Source of the DNA: Candidatus Omnitrophota bacterium
Lineage (GTDB): Bacteria; Omnitrophota; Koll11; VGKN01
Reading direction: 5' to 3'
Assembly (NCBI GenBank): GCA_016867055.1
Contig: VGKN01000124.1
Coordinates: 1-5,259 of the forward strand
DNA length: 5,259 nucleotides
The notes under the pieces are model-generated. The model searched no databases and was not told where the DNA came from. It worked only from the letters and a program-made list of their open reading frames with translations. Positions 1 to 5,259 of this stretch are shown piece by piece. The position numbers were made by a program, and so were the translations under genes. Position 1 is the stretch's first letter; each line of letters opens with the position of its first letter.

Positions 1-113
1 AAGGAATAGAGAGGAGAGGGGTATATAAAGGAAGTTACAATAAAAACCTGAGCAACAACTAATGCTATAAGCTTTTTGGAATATTCTTCGAATCCCTTGT
101 TGTTAACACTCAT
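1..113 (-). CDS. N-terminus of a probable secreted or membrane-anchored protein (3' partial)
   Basis: An ATG at 113-111 opens a frame of 37 complete codons that is still open at the left edge. The product begins MSVNNKGFEEYSKKLIAL: a charged n-region with K6, K13 and K14, then an uninterrupted hydrophobic stretch (about 15-31), then PSPLYS. This is the layout of a Sec signal peptide or a single N-terminal membrane anchor. A weak Shine-Dalgarno-like AAGG (minus strand, 127-124) lies 10 bases upstream of the ATG. The gene has the same orientation as the giant fusion gene and starts 162 bases beyond its stop, so co-transcription is possible, though the structured intergenic region lies between them. 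The mature part lies outside the window, so its function is unknown. The call rests on the signal-like composition and could be wrong, since a 37-codon open stretch is short. Confidence 0.6.
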   Translation of the reverse strand, partial: MSVNNKGFEEYSKKLIALVVAQVFIVTSFIYPSPLYS

Positions 114-133
114 AAATATTATACCTTACCTTG

Positions 134-152
134 TCCCACCTCGCAGGTGGGA
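134..152 (-). repeat. GC-rich stem-loop upstream of the left-hand gene
   Basis: A perfect 8-bp inverted repeat with a 3-base loop: TCCCACCT, CGC, AGGTGGGA on the plus strand. It is a near-copy of the hairpin at 231-249, and lies 20 bases before the ATG at 113. No T-run follows it. It could be a copy of a dispersed palindromic repeat, or a structure in the leader of the left-hand gene. Confidence 0.75.
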
Positions 153-196
153 TAAGTTTCTCAATTACTATTTGTTGATTCACCCCGTTAGAGATA

Positions 197-232
197 GGAA
201 ACGCCTCAAGTGATTCTTGAGATAGCGTTTCC
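197..232 (-). repeat. Long bulged stem-loop in the intergenic region
   Basis: The arms GGAAACGC-CTCAAG (197-210) and CTTGAG-ATA-GCGTTTCC (216-232) pair over 14 bp. There is a 3-base bulge (222-224) and a 5-base loop (211-215). It shares two bases with the hairpin at 231-249, so the two stems cannot both be fully closed. No T-run follows on either strand. It may be part of a composite palindromic element or an RNA processing or termination structure. Confidence 0.75.
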
Positions 233-249
233 CCACCTCGTAGGCGGGG
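231..249 (-). repeat. GC-rich stem-loop, 26 bases after the fusion gene's stop
   Basis: On the minus strand this reads CCCCGCCTACGAGGTGGGG: an 8-bp stem with one G-T pair around a 3-base loop. It matches the hairpin at 134-152 in 15 of 19 positions. No T-run follows it in either direction, so it is not a standard intrinsic terminator, although it could stop transcription or protect the mRNA 3' end. Its last two bases on the minus strand (232-231) also form the base of the next hairpin. Confidence 0.75.
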
Positions 250-275
250 CAATTCTATTTGCCATATGCCATTTG

Positions 276-959
276 CTACTTCGCCCTTAACTGCGCTTTA
301 TATCCTTTCAGTTGCTCAGAATATGTCCTTGTAACAGCTGTTGGGCTTAGCACATATGTATTTGTTTGGCCAACTCGCTCTAAAAGTTCGGATAGTGGCT
401 GTCCTAAGGCTATACTAACTGCAGCAGGCAGAATGCCTAAGTTAGCTGCACCTTCTTCAGTGGTGTTCACCTGTAGTTTAAGCATCTGTTCGTATGATTG
501 CCAGTATTGCTGCAGATAACCTTCTGTTCCTACTACAACTATGTTACTATCCTGATCTTTTGCCTGTGATTTGGCTTCTTGTATCAAGGTTTCTACGGCA
601 GTTACTATTTTGTAATTCGTACCTTCTTCCATTTCTAAACCTGTTAATTTTAAGAAACCTGCCGTATCTGTTATTCTACTACCATCAATTATAACCTTAA
701 CCCTACCTTGGGTATTAGCAAGCAGATTTCTTAGGTAAGTGCCAAAACCAAGCTCCTCTCCTATAGTATCAACCGACAATACAATTACTCTGGTGCCGCT
801 AACTTTATCATAGGTATCAGTAGTTAAGGCACCTAACATAGTGGCTATCTCGGTTTTTAAAACTTTGGTTTGCGCATCTGTTAGGCTGGGCTGGTCTAAC
901 ATTACAATAGACTCAATTACATCAAATTGTTCGTCTGGCAACTTACCAGACACAGAATC
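276..959 (-). other. Domain: unrecognised alpha/beta C-terminal region
   Basis: Residues 1407-1633 and the stop. I do not recognise this region. It alternates hydrophobic strands (TRVIVLSVD, 1462-1470; VKVIIDGS, 1493-1500; SNIVVVGTEG, 1544-1553) with amphipathic helices (such as AVETLIQEAKSQAKDQ, 1527-1542). This suggests a compact alpha/beta domain. A final stretch, LGILPAAVSIALGQPLSELLERVG, is hydrophobic but broken by Pro and Gly. The protein ends in a basic helix (EQLKGYKAQLRAK). There are no cysteines in this region and no catalytic signature that I can name. Confidence 0.5.
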
Positions 960-3900
960 AGCAAGTTTATACTCAGCAGGCTTATTGCCGCTTGCCTCAG
1001 TAACCCTTTCAACCAATCCCGCTTCCTCTAAGCCAGCAACCTCTCTTCTAAGCGTAGATTCAGATGCCGGACTTCCATCAAGTAGGCCCGGAATTGTAAA
1101 GGTAGTTCCTCTAAATCTTGTACGAATCTCTCTAAGACATCTTTTTGGTGTGCCTTCGCCTCTGCGTAAGGTAGCTGCCCCTTCTAATGGCGAATAAGCA
1201 AGGCCGTGCGCATTGGCTACTTTTGGATCGGTAAGTTTTCCCTTAACGATGGCGCCATTGGCAATTTGAGGTAAGCATTGTCTTGCCCTATCCAATCCTA
1301 AAGTCAATGCTAAGGCATAAAATATATTGGCTTTTTCTAGAATTTTTGTCGCTACCCTTGGAGCAGCTGCCGGCATATTTGGGACACAATATCGGGTATT
1401 CCCAGCTTCATCAAGATAAACCGGTTCTTCATGCTTAGTCGGTTTTGAACCAAAAATATTGCCGCCCTGGTCAATGGAGATGTCAATTATAATCTTTTTA
1501 TTTCTTTGGCTAATACGCCCTAACATCTCCTTATCAATAACCTGGGGAGCCCGTGCTCCTAATTCATATATTGCTCCAACAATAATTGAGCTTTCTTTTA
1601 ACTTTTGCTCTACAGCTTCTTGTGCTTCAGAATCTACTACCATAACCTTCAATCCCTTTTCCTTGAAATAACCCTCAAGCTCTGCTCGTCTTGAGGGTCT
1701 TTTTTCAGTTACTGCCACCTCTGCTCCCATACGAGCATACATTTCAGCTGCATGCTGCCCTGCCACTCCTCCTCCTAAAACCACAACCTTTACACCCTCT
1801 AACTTAATATCCTCCGGCACGGTGTAAAAATCCTCCAATTCATTAAACTGCTCTATTTGTGAAAGCAGTTCTTGAATTCTCTCTGGATTTAAGACCTCTA
1901 TGCTGTCTTGCCTCACGCTTGTCAGATGGGTATAAATTCCTCCCAACCAGCCGGCAAAAGTCCCTGCTACCTTGCTCATAGGCTCTAATAAGGGGGTGCG
2001 ATTATCAACCTTTATTGTCTCATATGGCGCGCAGGTTGCTCCCTTTTGCATCAAGACCTCTGTCAATTCCTTATTTTCAGGAGAAGCTAAGTGAAAATAT
2101 GTAAAGATGGTGTGGTCGGAACGAATAAACTCATACTCTTGGGGTAATGGCTCTTTAACCTTCTTAATCAACCCTGCTCTATTCCAGACCTCTGCCGCAG
2201 TTTCTACCACCTCTGCGCCTGCACTTCTATAATCATCATCACTAATGCCGCTTCCTATACCTGCACCACTTTCTACAATTACCTTAACTCCCAAATTAGT
2301 CAATGCTCTTACGCCTTTATCACTAAGGCCAACCCTACGCTCACCAGATTTAATCTCTTTAGGAACTCCGACCACAAGTAATGGTGAGGTTTTAATCGCT
2401 TGTAGTAATGCGGCTACATCAAAAAGTTGCATAGTTTCAGGAATTATACCCGTAGGCCTTGTAGCCCTTTTTTCTTTGGGCATATTACTCACGAGGAAAG
2501 GTGAATTTGGATCATCAAGGTCTCTGAGAAGCTTCGCTAAGGGATACATCGCCTCTACTGTGCTAACATCCGTTCCATAGGGCCACATCTGTCCACCTAA
2601 CTGGGCTCGTTTAAATTCAAAGTTAAAGTTGAGTAATTTATGCCGAATTTTAACATAATCCTTCTTACCAAAAACATCCTCAACATTAGTCAGTTTCGTG
2701 CCATCCTCGGACAGGGTATAGACCATACCCACTAATATAGGATGGCTCTCCTTGTTGGCTACTGCATATCTAAATGAGGTTGGGATAGCCGCTAACCAGT
2801 GAGAGCCATTCATATCTCCCTGGCAAAGTAACGGATTAACCCTTAGAAATTCATAGATATAACTCATTATCTTCATACTTCCAATCATAACCGGGTCATC
2901 CTTACCTACATACTCTCCCCCTGCCAGTACCCCTAACTTGGTAACCGAGCTACCTAATACCGGTTTATCCAAATAATCCCGTAGGTTAACAACATCAAAG
3001 CCGGATTCTAGTTCGGTCCACCAGCCGGGCTTCTTTTTACTCCAGACCTGTTTAACATTAAATCTGTCTGAATCAGCCAAATAACGATAAATTGCATCTC
3101 TATCCTGCTGGGCATCAAGGAATATCCTCTTGTGAGGGACATAGCCGGAGTTTTTAAGTAATCTACCTAATTTCTTTTTGTCGGCTACCGTCAGGTCATC
3201 CCTAAGTTCTCCATCTCTATAATAAGATTGAACGATAGCTTGCTCTTCCGAACCTAAAGCAACTATAGATTCTTCTACATCTCTAAATAACAGCGGTAAT
3301 TCATTTATAGGGATATTACCTTCCTCATCAAAAGCCTTGGCATCCCATATCTCAAATACCAGACCATTAGTAAACTCACCTGCCTTAAGGGCGTCATAGA
3401 CTCCTTCTCTTATAATCCTATTTAGCGCTGCAGGACCCATTTTATCCCCTGACAGTGTCCCAAAGGTCCTCTCGCCGCCTGCTATATCCACTAAATAACG
3501 GGCTGAGCCAATACCTTGATTAGAGACATTCCCGGTAAAAGGCCTAGCGAGTTCTACTGTTTCTGTTTTTGTCTCTTGCCAATGCCTCCAGCCCTTTTCA
3601 ATATTATCAACCATCTGCATATAGTCCTGAGGCATAGTCTCTCTTAGTATCGCAAAGAAGCGCTCATCAAATTGGGAGTAAAAATATGGGTTCTTCATAG
3701 CTAACTTGGCTAATTTGCCTTGGAAATCCTGCCCTCCGGCATAAATCCCTTTAGAAAATTCTTTAGCAACCTTAGTATTGAAAGTTGCGGGATCAAACTC
3801 TGGGGTATTACCTATCATATAAGCAAGATAACCACGCGTAAATGATAAAAATGATAATTGATGTGCCAGTATGTTGTTACGCGACTTATCGCCTACCATC

Positions 3901-5259
3901 ACAAGATGTGCATCATCACCTATGCAATAAGTTATTCCTCTCTTTAAACGCCTCATGTTATTAACAAACCCTATAATATCACCATCAGTAAGTATCCCTT
4001 TTTCTACAGCATATCTAATCGTTGCTCGGTTAATCGCTAACATATATGGTGGGGCAAAGTTATGCCCCCACATTCCTCCCATATCAGCCTTATCATCGTC
4101 AATTGCTAAAAGTCTGCCACTTGCTACCATTTCCTCTAATTCAACCATGAGCTCGTCAATGTCTGTCTCTTGTGGCGCGCGCATCCACAGGGGGCTTTGT
4201 TCTCTCCTTAACTCTGCAACGCGTTCCTCTGCCGCAAATGGGGCTATATAAGGCTGGTCGTTCTGATGAGTAATCATTACTGATTTAAGAAAGTCTGCTA
4301 ATTTCCTCTCTGGATAAAAAACCACGGGATTTATAGCCACGTGGTCAATTCTCTCGCCTGGTTCTGCAGGAATAACTCCATATCTCTCGCTCTGCCAACC
4401 ATAGACTACAGTATGGGCGATTCCCTCCGGAGGGGCTTTTCTTGCTTCATTTAATGTTGCTGGTCTTGTAATCACAGCATATCCTCCATTAGGCCCTCCG
4501 GGGACAAAATTTGGCTCATAAAACATAGATGCAACCCCACCCACCGCATCCGCTCCGCTTTGGCTTCGGTATAGAAATGTGGGGTTAAGTGTTCGCAGGT
4601 TTCCCTCTTCTCCATAAACTGGCTGATACATGACGCTCACCATTGGTTCGGTTGAAGGCAAGGCGCTGCCCTCCACAGAATATATTGCTGTGATTAAAAA
4701 ATCATTGGGTTGGCTTATACGAGCTAAGAGTTCTTGGCTTTGGTTTACAGAAGGGTATGCTACGCCTTTTACGTTGCAGGCTGAGGAGACTTCATATTCA
4801 TAGACATCTCCATCATAATTTCCAGCTAAAACATCCTTAGTGCGCCTCACTATAGCCCTAAAACCGCGAACAATAGGCTTGTCATCCTTTCCCACCTGAG
4901 TCCTAAAGCCCAGTTTTACTAAGGGTGTAGACCCCGGCATAAAAAATTCATGAAAGAGCTTAATATTAGCAGCACCAATACCTGCGTTGATTATCTTGGC
5001 TACCACTACTGCCTCCGAACCTCGTTCTCTTAGGGAGTGCGTCCCGTATTTTACCCTCAGGGCTTTGGCTAACTCATCTAAACCCATAGAACTTATATCT
5101 ATCCCTTCCCTTAGCAAACCAAGCTCCTGGGCTTTTAGGCAACCCTCTCTCATTGCCTCAAGGATTAATAATTGCACAGCGGCATTTACCTCACCGTATC
5201 TGTGAGTAACAAGAATATCTATATCTGTCCCGCTAAAATCCCTTACATCTGCGCTTAAT
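276..5259 (-). CDS. Giant fusion protein: tandem class V FBP aldolase/phosphatase domains, alanine dehydrogenase, winged helix, unknown C-terminus (5' partial)
   Basis: One uninterrupted frame of at least 1660 codons ends at TAG (276-278) and is still open at the right edge. A GTG at 5177-5175 is a possible start but very unlikely to be the real one: the 27 codons upstream encode GTDIDILVTHRYGE, which lines up with the GDDxxLIMTHxxGE motif of class V fructose-bisphosphatases. Domain order (GTG = residue 1): divergent FBPase copy, -27 to about 330; FBPase copy with catalytic residues, about 356-890; linker; alanine dehydrogenase, about 931-1332; basic segment, 1333-1357; winged helix, 1358-1406; unknown domain, 1407-1633. 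Each enzyme is normally a separate protein of roughly 370-400 residues. I see no frameshift, no signal peptide or membrane span in the visible part, and no Shine-Dalgarno-supported internal start before the dehydrogenase. The predicted role (inference) is cytoplasmic gluconeogenic metabolism from alanine. The domain calls are firm; the function of the whole is not. Confidence 0.93.
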   Translation of the reverse strand, partial: LSADVRDFSGTDIDILVTHRYGEVNAAVQLLILEAMREGCLKAQELGLLREGIDISSMGLDELAKALRVKYGTHSLRERGSEAVVVAKIINAGIGAANIKLFHEFFMPGSTPLVKLGFRTQVGKDDKPIVRGFRAIVRRTKDVLAGNYDGDVYEYEVSSACNVKGVAYPSVNQSQELLARISQPNDFLITAIYSVEGSALPSTEPMVSVMYQPVYGEEGNLRTLNPTFLYRSQSGADAVGGVASMFYEPNFVPGGPNGGYAVITRPATLNEARKAPPEGIAHTVVYGWQSERYGVIPAEPGERIDHVAINPVVFYPERKLADFLKSVMITHQNDQPYIAPFAAEERVAELRREQSPLWMRAPQETDIDELMVELEEMVASGRLLAIDDDKADMGGMWGHNFAPPYMLAINRATIRYAVEKGILTDGDIIGFVNNMRRLKRGITYCIGDDAHLVMVGDKSRNNILAHQLSFLSFTRGYLAYMIGNTPEFDPATFNTKVAKEFSKGIYAGGQDFQGKLAKLAMKNPYFYSQFDERFFAILRETMPQDYMQMVDNIEKGWRHWQETKTETVELARPFTGNVSNQGIGSARYLVDIAGGERTFGTLSGDKMGPAALNRIIREGVYDALKAGEFTNGLVFEIWDAKAFDEEGNIPINELPLLFRDVEESIVALGSEEQAIVQSYYRDGELRDDLTVADKKKLGRLLKNSGYVPHKRIFLDAQQDRDAIYRYLADSDRFNVKQVWSKKKPGWWTELESGFDVVNLRDYLDKPVLGSSVTKLGVLAGGEYVGKDDPVMIGSMKIMSYIYEFLRVNPLLCQGDMNGSHWLAAIPTSFRYAVANKESHPILVGMVYTLSEDGTKLTNVEDVFGKKDYVKIRHKLLNFNFEFKRAQLGGQMWPYGTDVSTVEAMYPLAKLLRDLDDPNSPFLVSNMPKEKRATRPTGIIPETMQLFDVAALLQAIKTSPLLVVGVPKEIKSGERRVGLSDKGVRALTNLGVKVIVESGAGIGSGISDDDYRSAGAEVVETAAEVWNRAGLIKKVKEPLPQEYEFIRSDHTIFTYFHLASPENKELTEVLMQKGATCAPYETIKVDNRTPLLEPMSKVAGTFAGWLGGIYTHLTSVRQDSIEVLNPERIQELLSQIEQFNELEDFYTVPEDIKLEGVKVVVLGGGVAGQHAAEMYARMGAEVAVTEKRPSRRAELEGYFKEKGLKVMVVDSEAQEAVEQKLKESSIIVGAIYELGARAPQVIDKEMLGRISQRNKKIIIDISIDQGGNIFGSKPTKHEEPVYLDEAGNTRYCVPNMPAAAPRVATKILEKANIFYALALTLGLDRARQCLPQIANGAIVKGKLTDPKVANAHGLAYSPLEGAATLRRGEGTPKRCLREIRTRFRGTTFTIPGLLDGSPASESTLRREVAGLEEAGLVERVTEASGNKPAEYKLADSVSGKLPDEQFDVIESIVMLDQPSLTDAQTKVLKTEIATMLGALTTDTYDKVSGTRVIVLSVDTIGEELGFGTYLRNLLANTQGRVKVIIDGSRITDTAGFLKLTGLEMEEGTNYKIVTAVETLIQEAKSQAKDQDSNIVVVGTEGYLQQYWQSYEQMLKLQVNTTEEGAANLGILPAAVSIALGQPLSELLERVGQTNTYVLSPTAVTRTYSEQLKGYKAQLRAK
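960..1106 (-). other. Domain: winged helix-turn-helix-like segment
   Basis: Residues 1358-1406 have the pattern of a winged helix: a short helix (FTIPGLLDGS), a turn, a recognition-type helix (ASESTLRREVAGLEEAGLVERV) and a wing hairpin around TEASGNKPAEYKLA. The run L-x-x-L-E-x-x-G-L-V-E-R-V followed by G-x-K-P-x-x-Y is typical of MarR/ArsR-like and other bacterial transcription-factor wings. It directly follows the dehydrogenase after a short arginine-rich segment. Winged helices can also serve in protein-protein contacts, so DNA binding is a possibility, not a conclusion. Confidence 0.65.
1182..2387 (-). other. Domain: alanine dehydrogenase (AlaDH/PNT family)
   Basis: Residues about 931-1332. 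The family interconverts L-alanine with pyruvate and ammonia, using NAD. The domain opens with VVGVPKEIKSGERRVGLS, the hallmark N-terminus of alanine dehydrogenase, but with no Met of its own. Visible functional residues are R948 (substrate carboxylate), K1008 in KVKEPLP, H1029 in FTYFHLA, the Rossmann loop GGGVAG (1135-1140), an acidic E1158 at the end of the second strand (fits NAD rather than NADP), D1236 in ISIDQGGN, and NMPAAAPR (1267-1274). The length of about 400 is close to the usual 370. The extra residues lie just before the Rossmann loop, where the conserved GGVPGV segment is replaced by an unrelated helical stretch (1073-1134). The family assignment is very secure. Whether the domain still forms the usual hexamer inside this fusion cannot be judged from sequence. 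Confidence 0.95.
2508..4112 (-). other. Domain: class V fructose-1,6-bisphosphate aldolase/phosphatase with intact active-site residues
   Basis: Residues about 356-890. The family condenses glyceraldehyde 3-phosphate and dihydroxyacetone phosphate, then dephosphorylates the product to fructose 6-phosphate using Mg2+. Known active-site positions can be seen in order: D365 and H372 in KADMGGMWGH; D421 and D422 in CIGDDAHLVM; Q483 in YAGGQD; GNV (549-551); D578 and K579 in SGDKMGPAALN; and Y756, K759, D760 and D761 in GEYVGKDDPVMIG. K759 corresponds to the Schiff-base lysine of the archaeal enzymes. Y867 in MWPYGT fits the C-terminal active-site Tyr. One change stands out: the family's MRGSH motif reads MNGSH here (N790). 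The domain is about 535 residues against a usual 370-400, because of insertions at about 486-546 and 614-684. I judge it likely active, though specificity may be altered. Confidence 0.88.
4188..5259 (-). other. Domain: divergent class V FBPase-like copy, probably catalytically dead
   Basis: This N-terminal part (residues -27 to about 330, still incomplete at its N-terminus) follows the class V FBPase fold in order. GTDIDILVTHRYGE matches the GDDLQLIMTHTRGE region. The helix ending in KAQELGLL matches KVAKELGLY. The stretch LLARISQPNDFLITAIYSVEG (146-168) matches the family's DLLALIGTPxRYVIxRVY. GGPNGGYAVITRP (227-239) sits where GGYMRGSHxGPLMPV is expected, and QPYIAP (308-313) sits near the C-terminal Tyr motif. 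The YVGKDDP motif with the Schiff-base lysine is absent; the matching place (about 198-216) reads LNPTFLYRSQSGADAVGGV. One of the paired metal-binding aspartates is replaced by Thr. The likely role, by inference, is structural or regulatory pairing with the active copy that follows. The homology rests on alignment by eye. Confidence 0.7.

Larger units (their letters stand above)
114..275. other. Intergenic region with three stem-loops
   Basis: This 162-base gap separates the fusion gene's stop from the start of the left-hand gene, both read on the minus strand. Hairpins occupy 134-152 and 197-249. Between them (153-196) is AT-richer unstructured sequence containing CACCCCGTTAGAGATAG. GAGATAG occurs twice (191-197 and 219-225). 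Next to the stop, TGCCATA/TGCCATT is a 7-base near-tandem repeat (260-273). A TATAAT hexamer on the minus strand (123-118) lies only 4 bases before the ATG and has no recognisable -35 partner. I see no tRNA, riboswitch or small gene here. Confidence 0.6.

Noticed and set aside
118..123. TATAAT on the minus strand as a promoter -10 box
   Set aside because: It sits only 4 bases before the ATG, has no -35 match at normal spacing and no extended -10, and lies in AT-rich sequence where such hexamers occur by chance.
134..249. Intrinsic (Rho-independent) terminators
   Set aside because: The stems are good, but none is followed by a T-run on either strand. I list them as stem-loops or repeats.
134..249. 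CRISPR array remnant
   Set aside because: There are only two similar short palindromes with a structured sequence between them. Repeat length, number and spacing do not fit.
2411..2490. Internal start codons that would make the alanine dehydrogenase a separate gene (Met899 and Met916)
   Set aside because: Neither has a purine-rich ribosome-binding sequence at a proper distance upstream, no stop codon interrupts the frame, and both lie well before the dehydrogenase's usual first residue.
2508..4112. Archaeal origin of the window, based on the archaeal-type FBPase
   Set aside because: Class V FBPases also occur in many bacteria, and the bacterial-type alanine dehydrogenase with the signal-peptide gene beside it fits bacteria better.
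5175..5177. GTG as the start codon of the giant gene
   Set aside because: The 27 in-frame codons upstream have no stop and encode a motif conserved in class V FBPases, so the true start lies beyond the window.
259..5205. Plus-strand open frames opposite the giant gene (for example at 841-1197 and 2245-2580)
   Set aside because: They overlap convincingly conserved domains on the other strand, and their translations are low-complexity Ser/Leu/Pro-rich without recognisable motifs.

Overview
The window comes from an AT-leaning bacterial genome, and everything supportable in it reads on the minus strand. Most of it is one very large open frame, from the right edge (5259) down to a TAG stop at 276-278. 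Its N-terminus lies outside the window. Four parts can be recognised in N-to-C order: a divergent copy of the class V (archaeal-type) fructose-1,6-bisphosphatase/aldolase fold; a second copy of that fold with its active-site residues intact but with large insertions; an alanine dehydrogenase; and a winged-helix segment followed by about 225 unrecognised residues. I number residues from the GTG codon at 5177-5175 as residue 1. This is a reference point only, because 27 upstream in-frame codons are also coding.

After the stop comes a 162-base intergenic stretch (114-275). It holds three stem-loops in a row, the two outer ones being near-copies of each other. Next, still on the minus strand, an ATG at 113-111 opens a second gene that runs off the left edge. 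Its 37 visible codons look like a signal peptide or membrane anchor.

The metabolic theme is gluconeogenesis from an amino acid. Alanine dehydrogenase yields pyruvate and ammonia from alanine, and the FBP aldolase/phosphatase joins triose phosphates and dephosphorylates the product to fructose 6-phosphate. Finding these two unrelated enzymes, a degenerate enzyme copy and a DNA-binding-type fold in one polypeptide of at least 1660 residues is unusual. Giant fused proteins and an exported-looking neighbour are reminiscent of candidate phyla such as Omnitrophota, but this placement is inferred from general knowledge and nothing in the window proves it.
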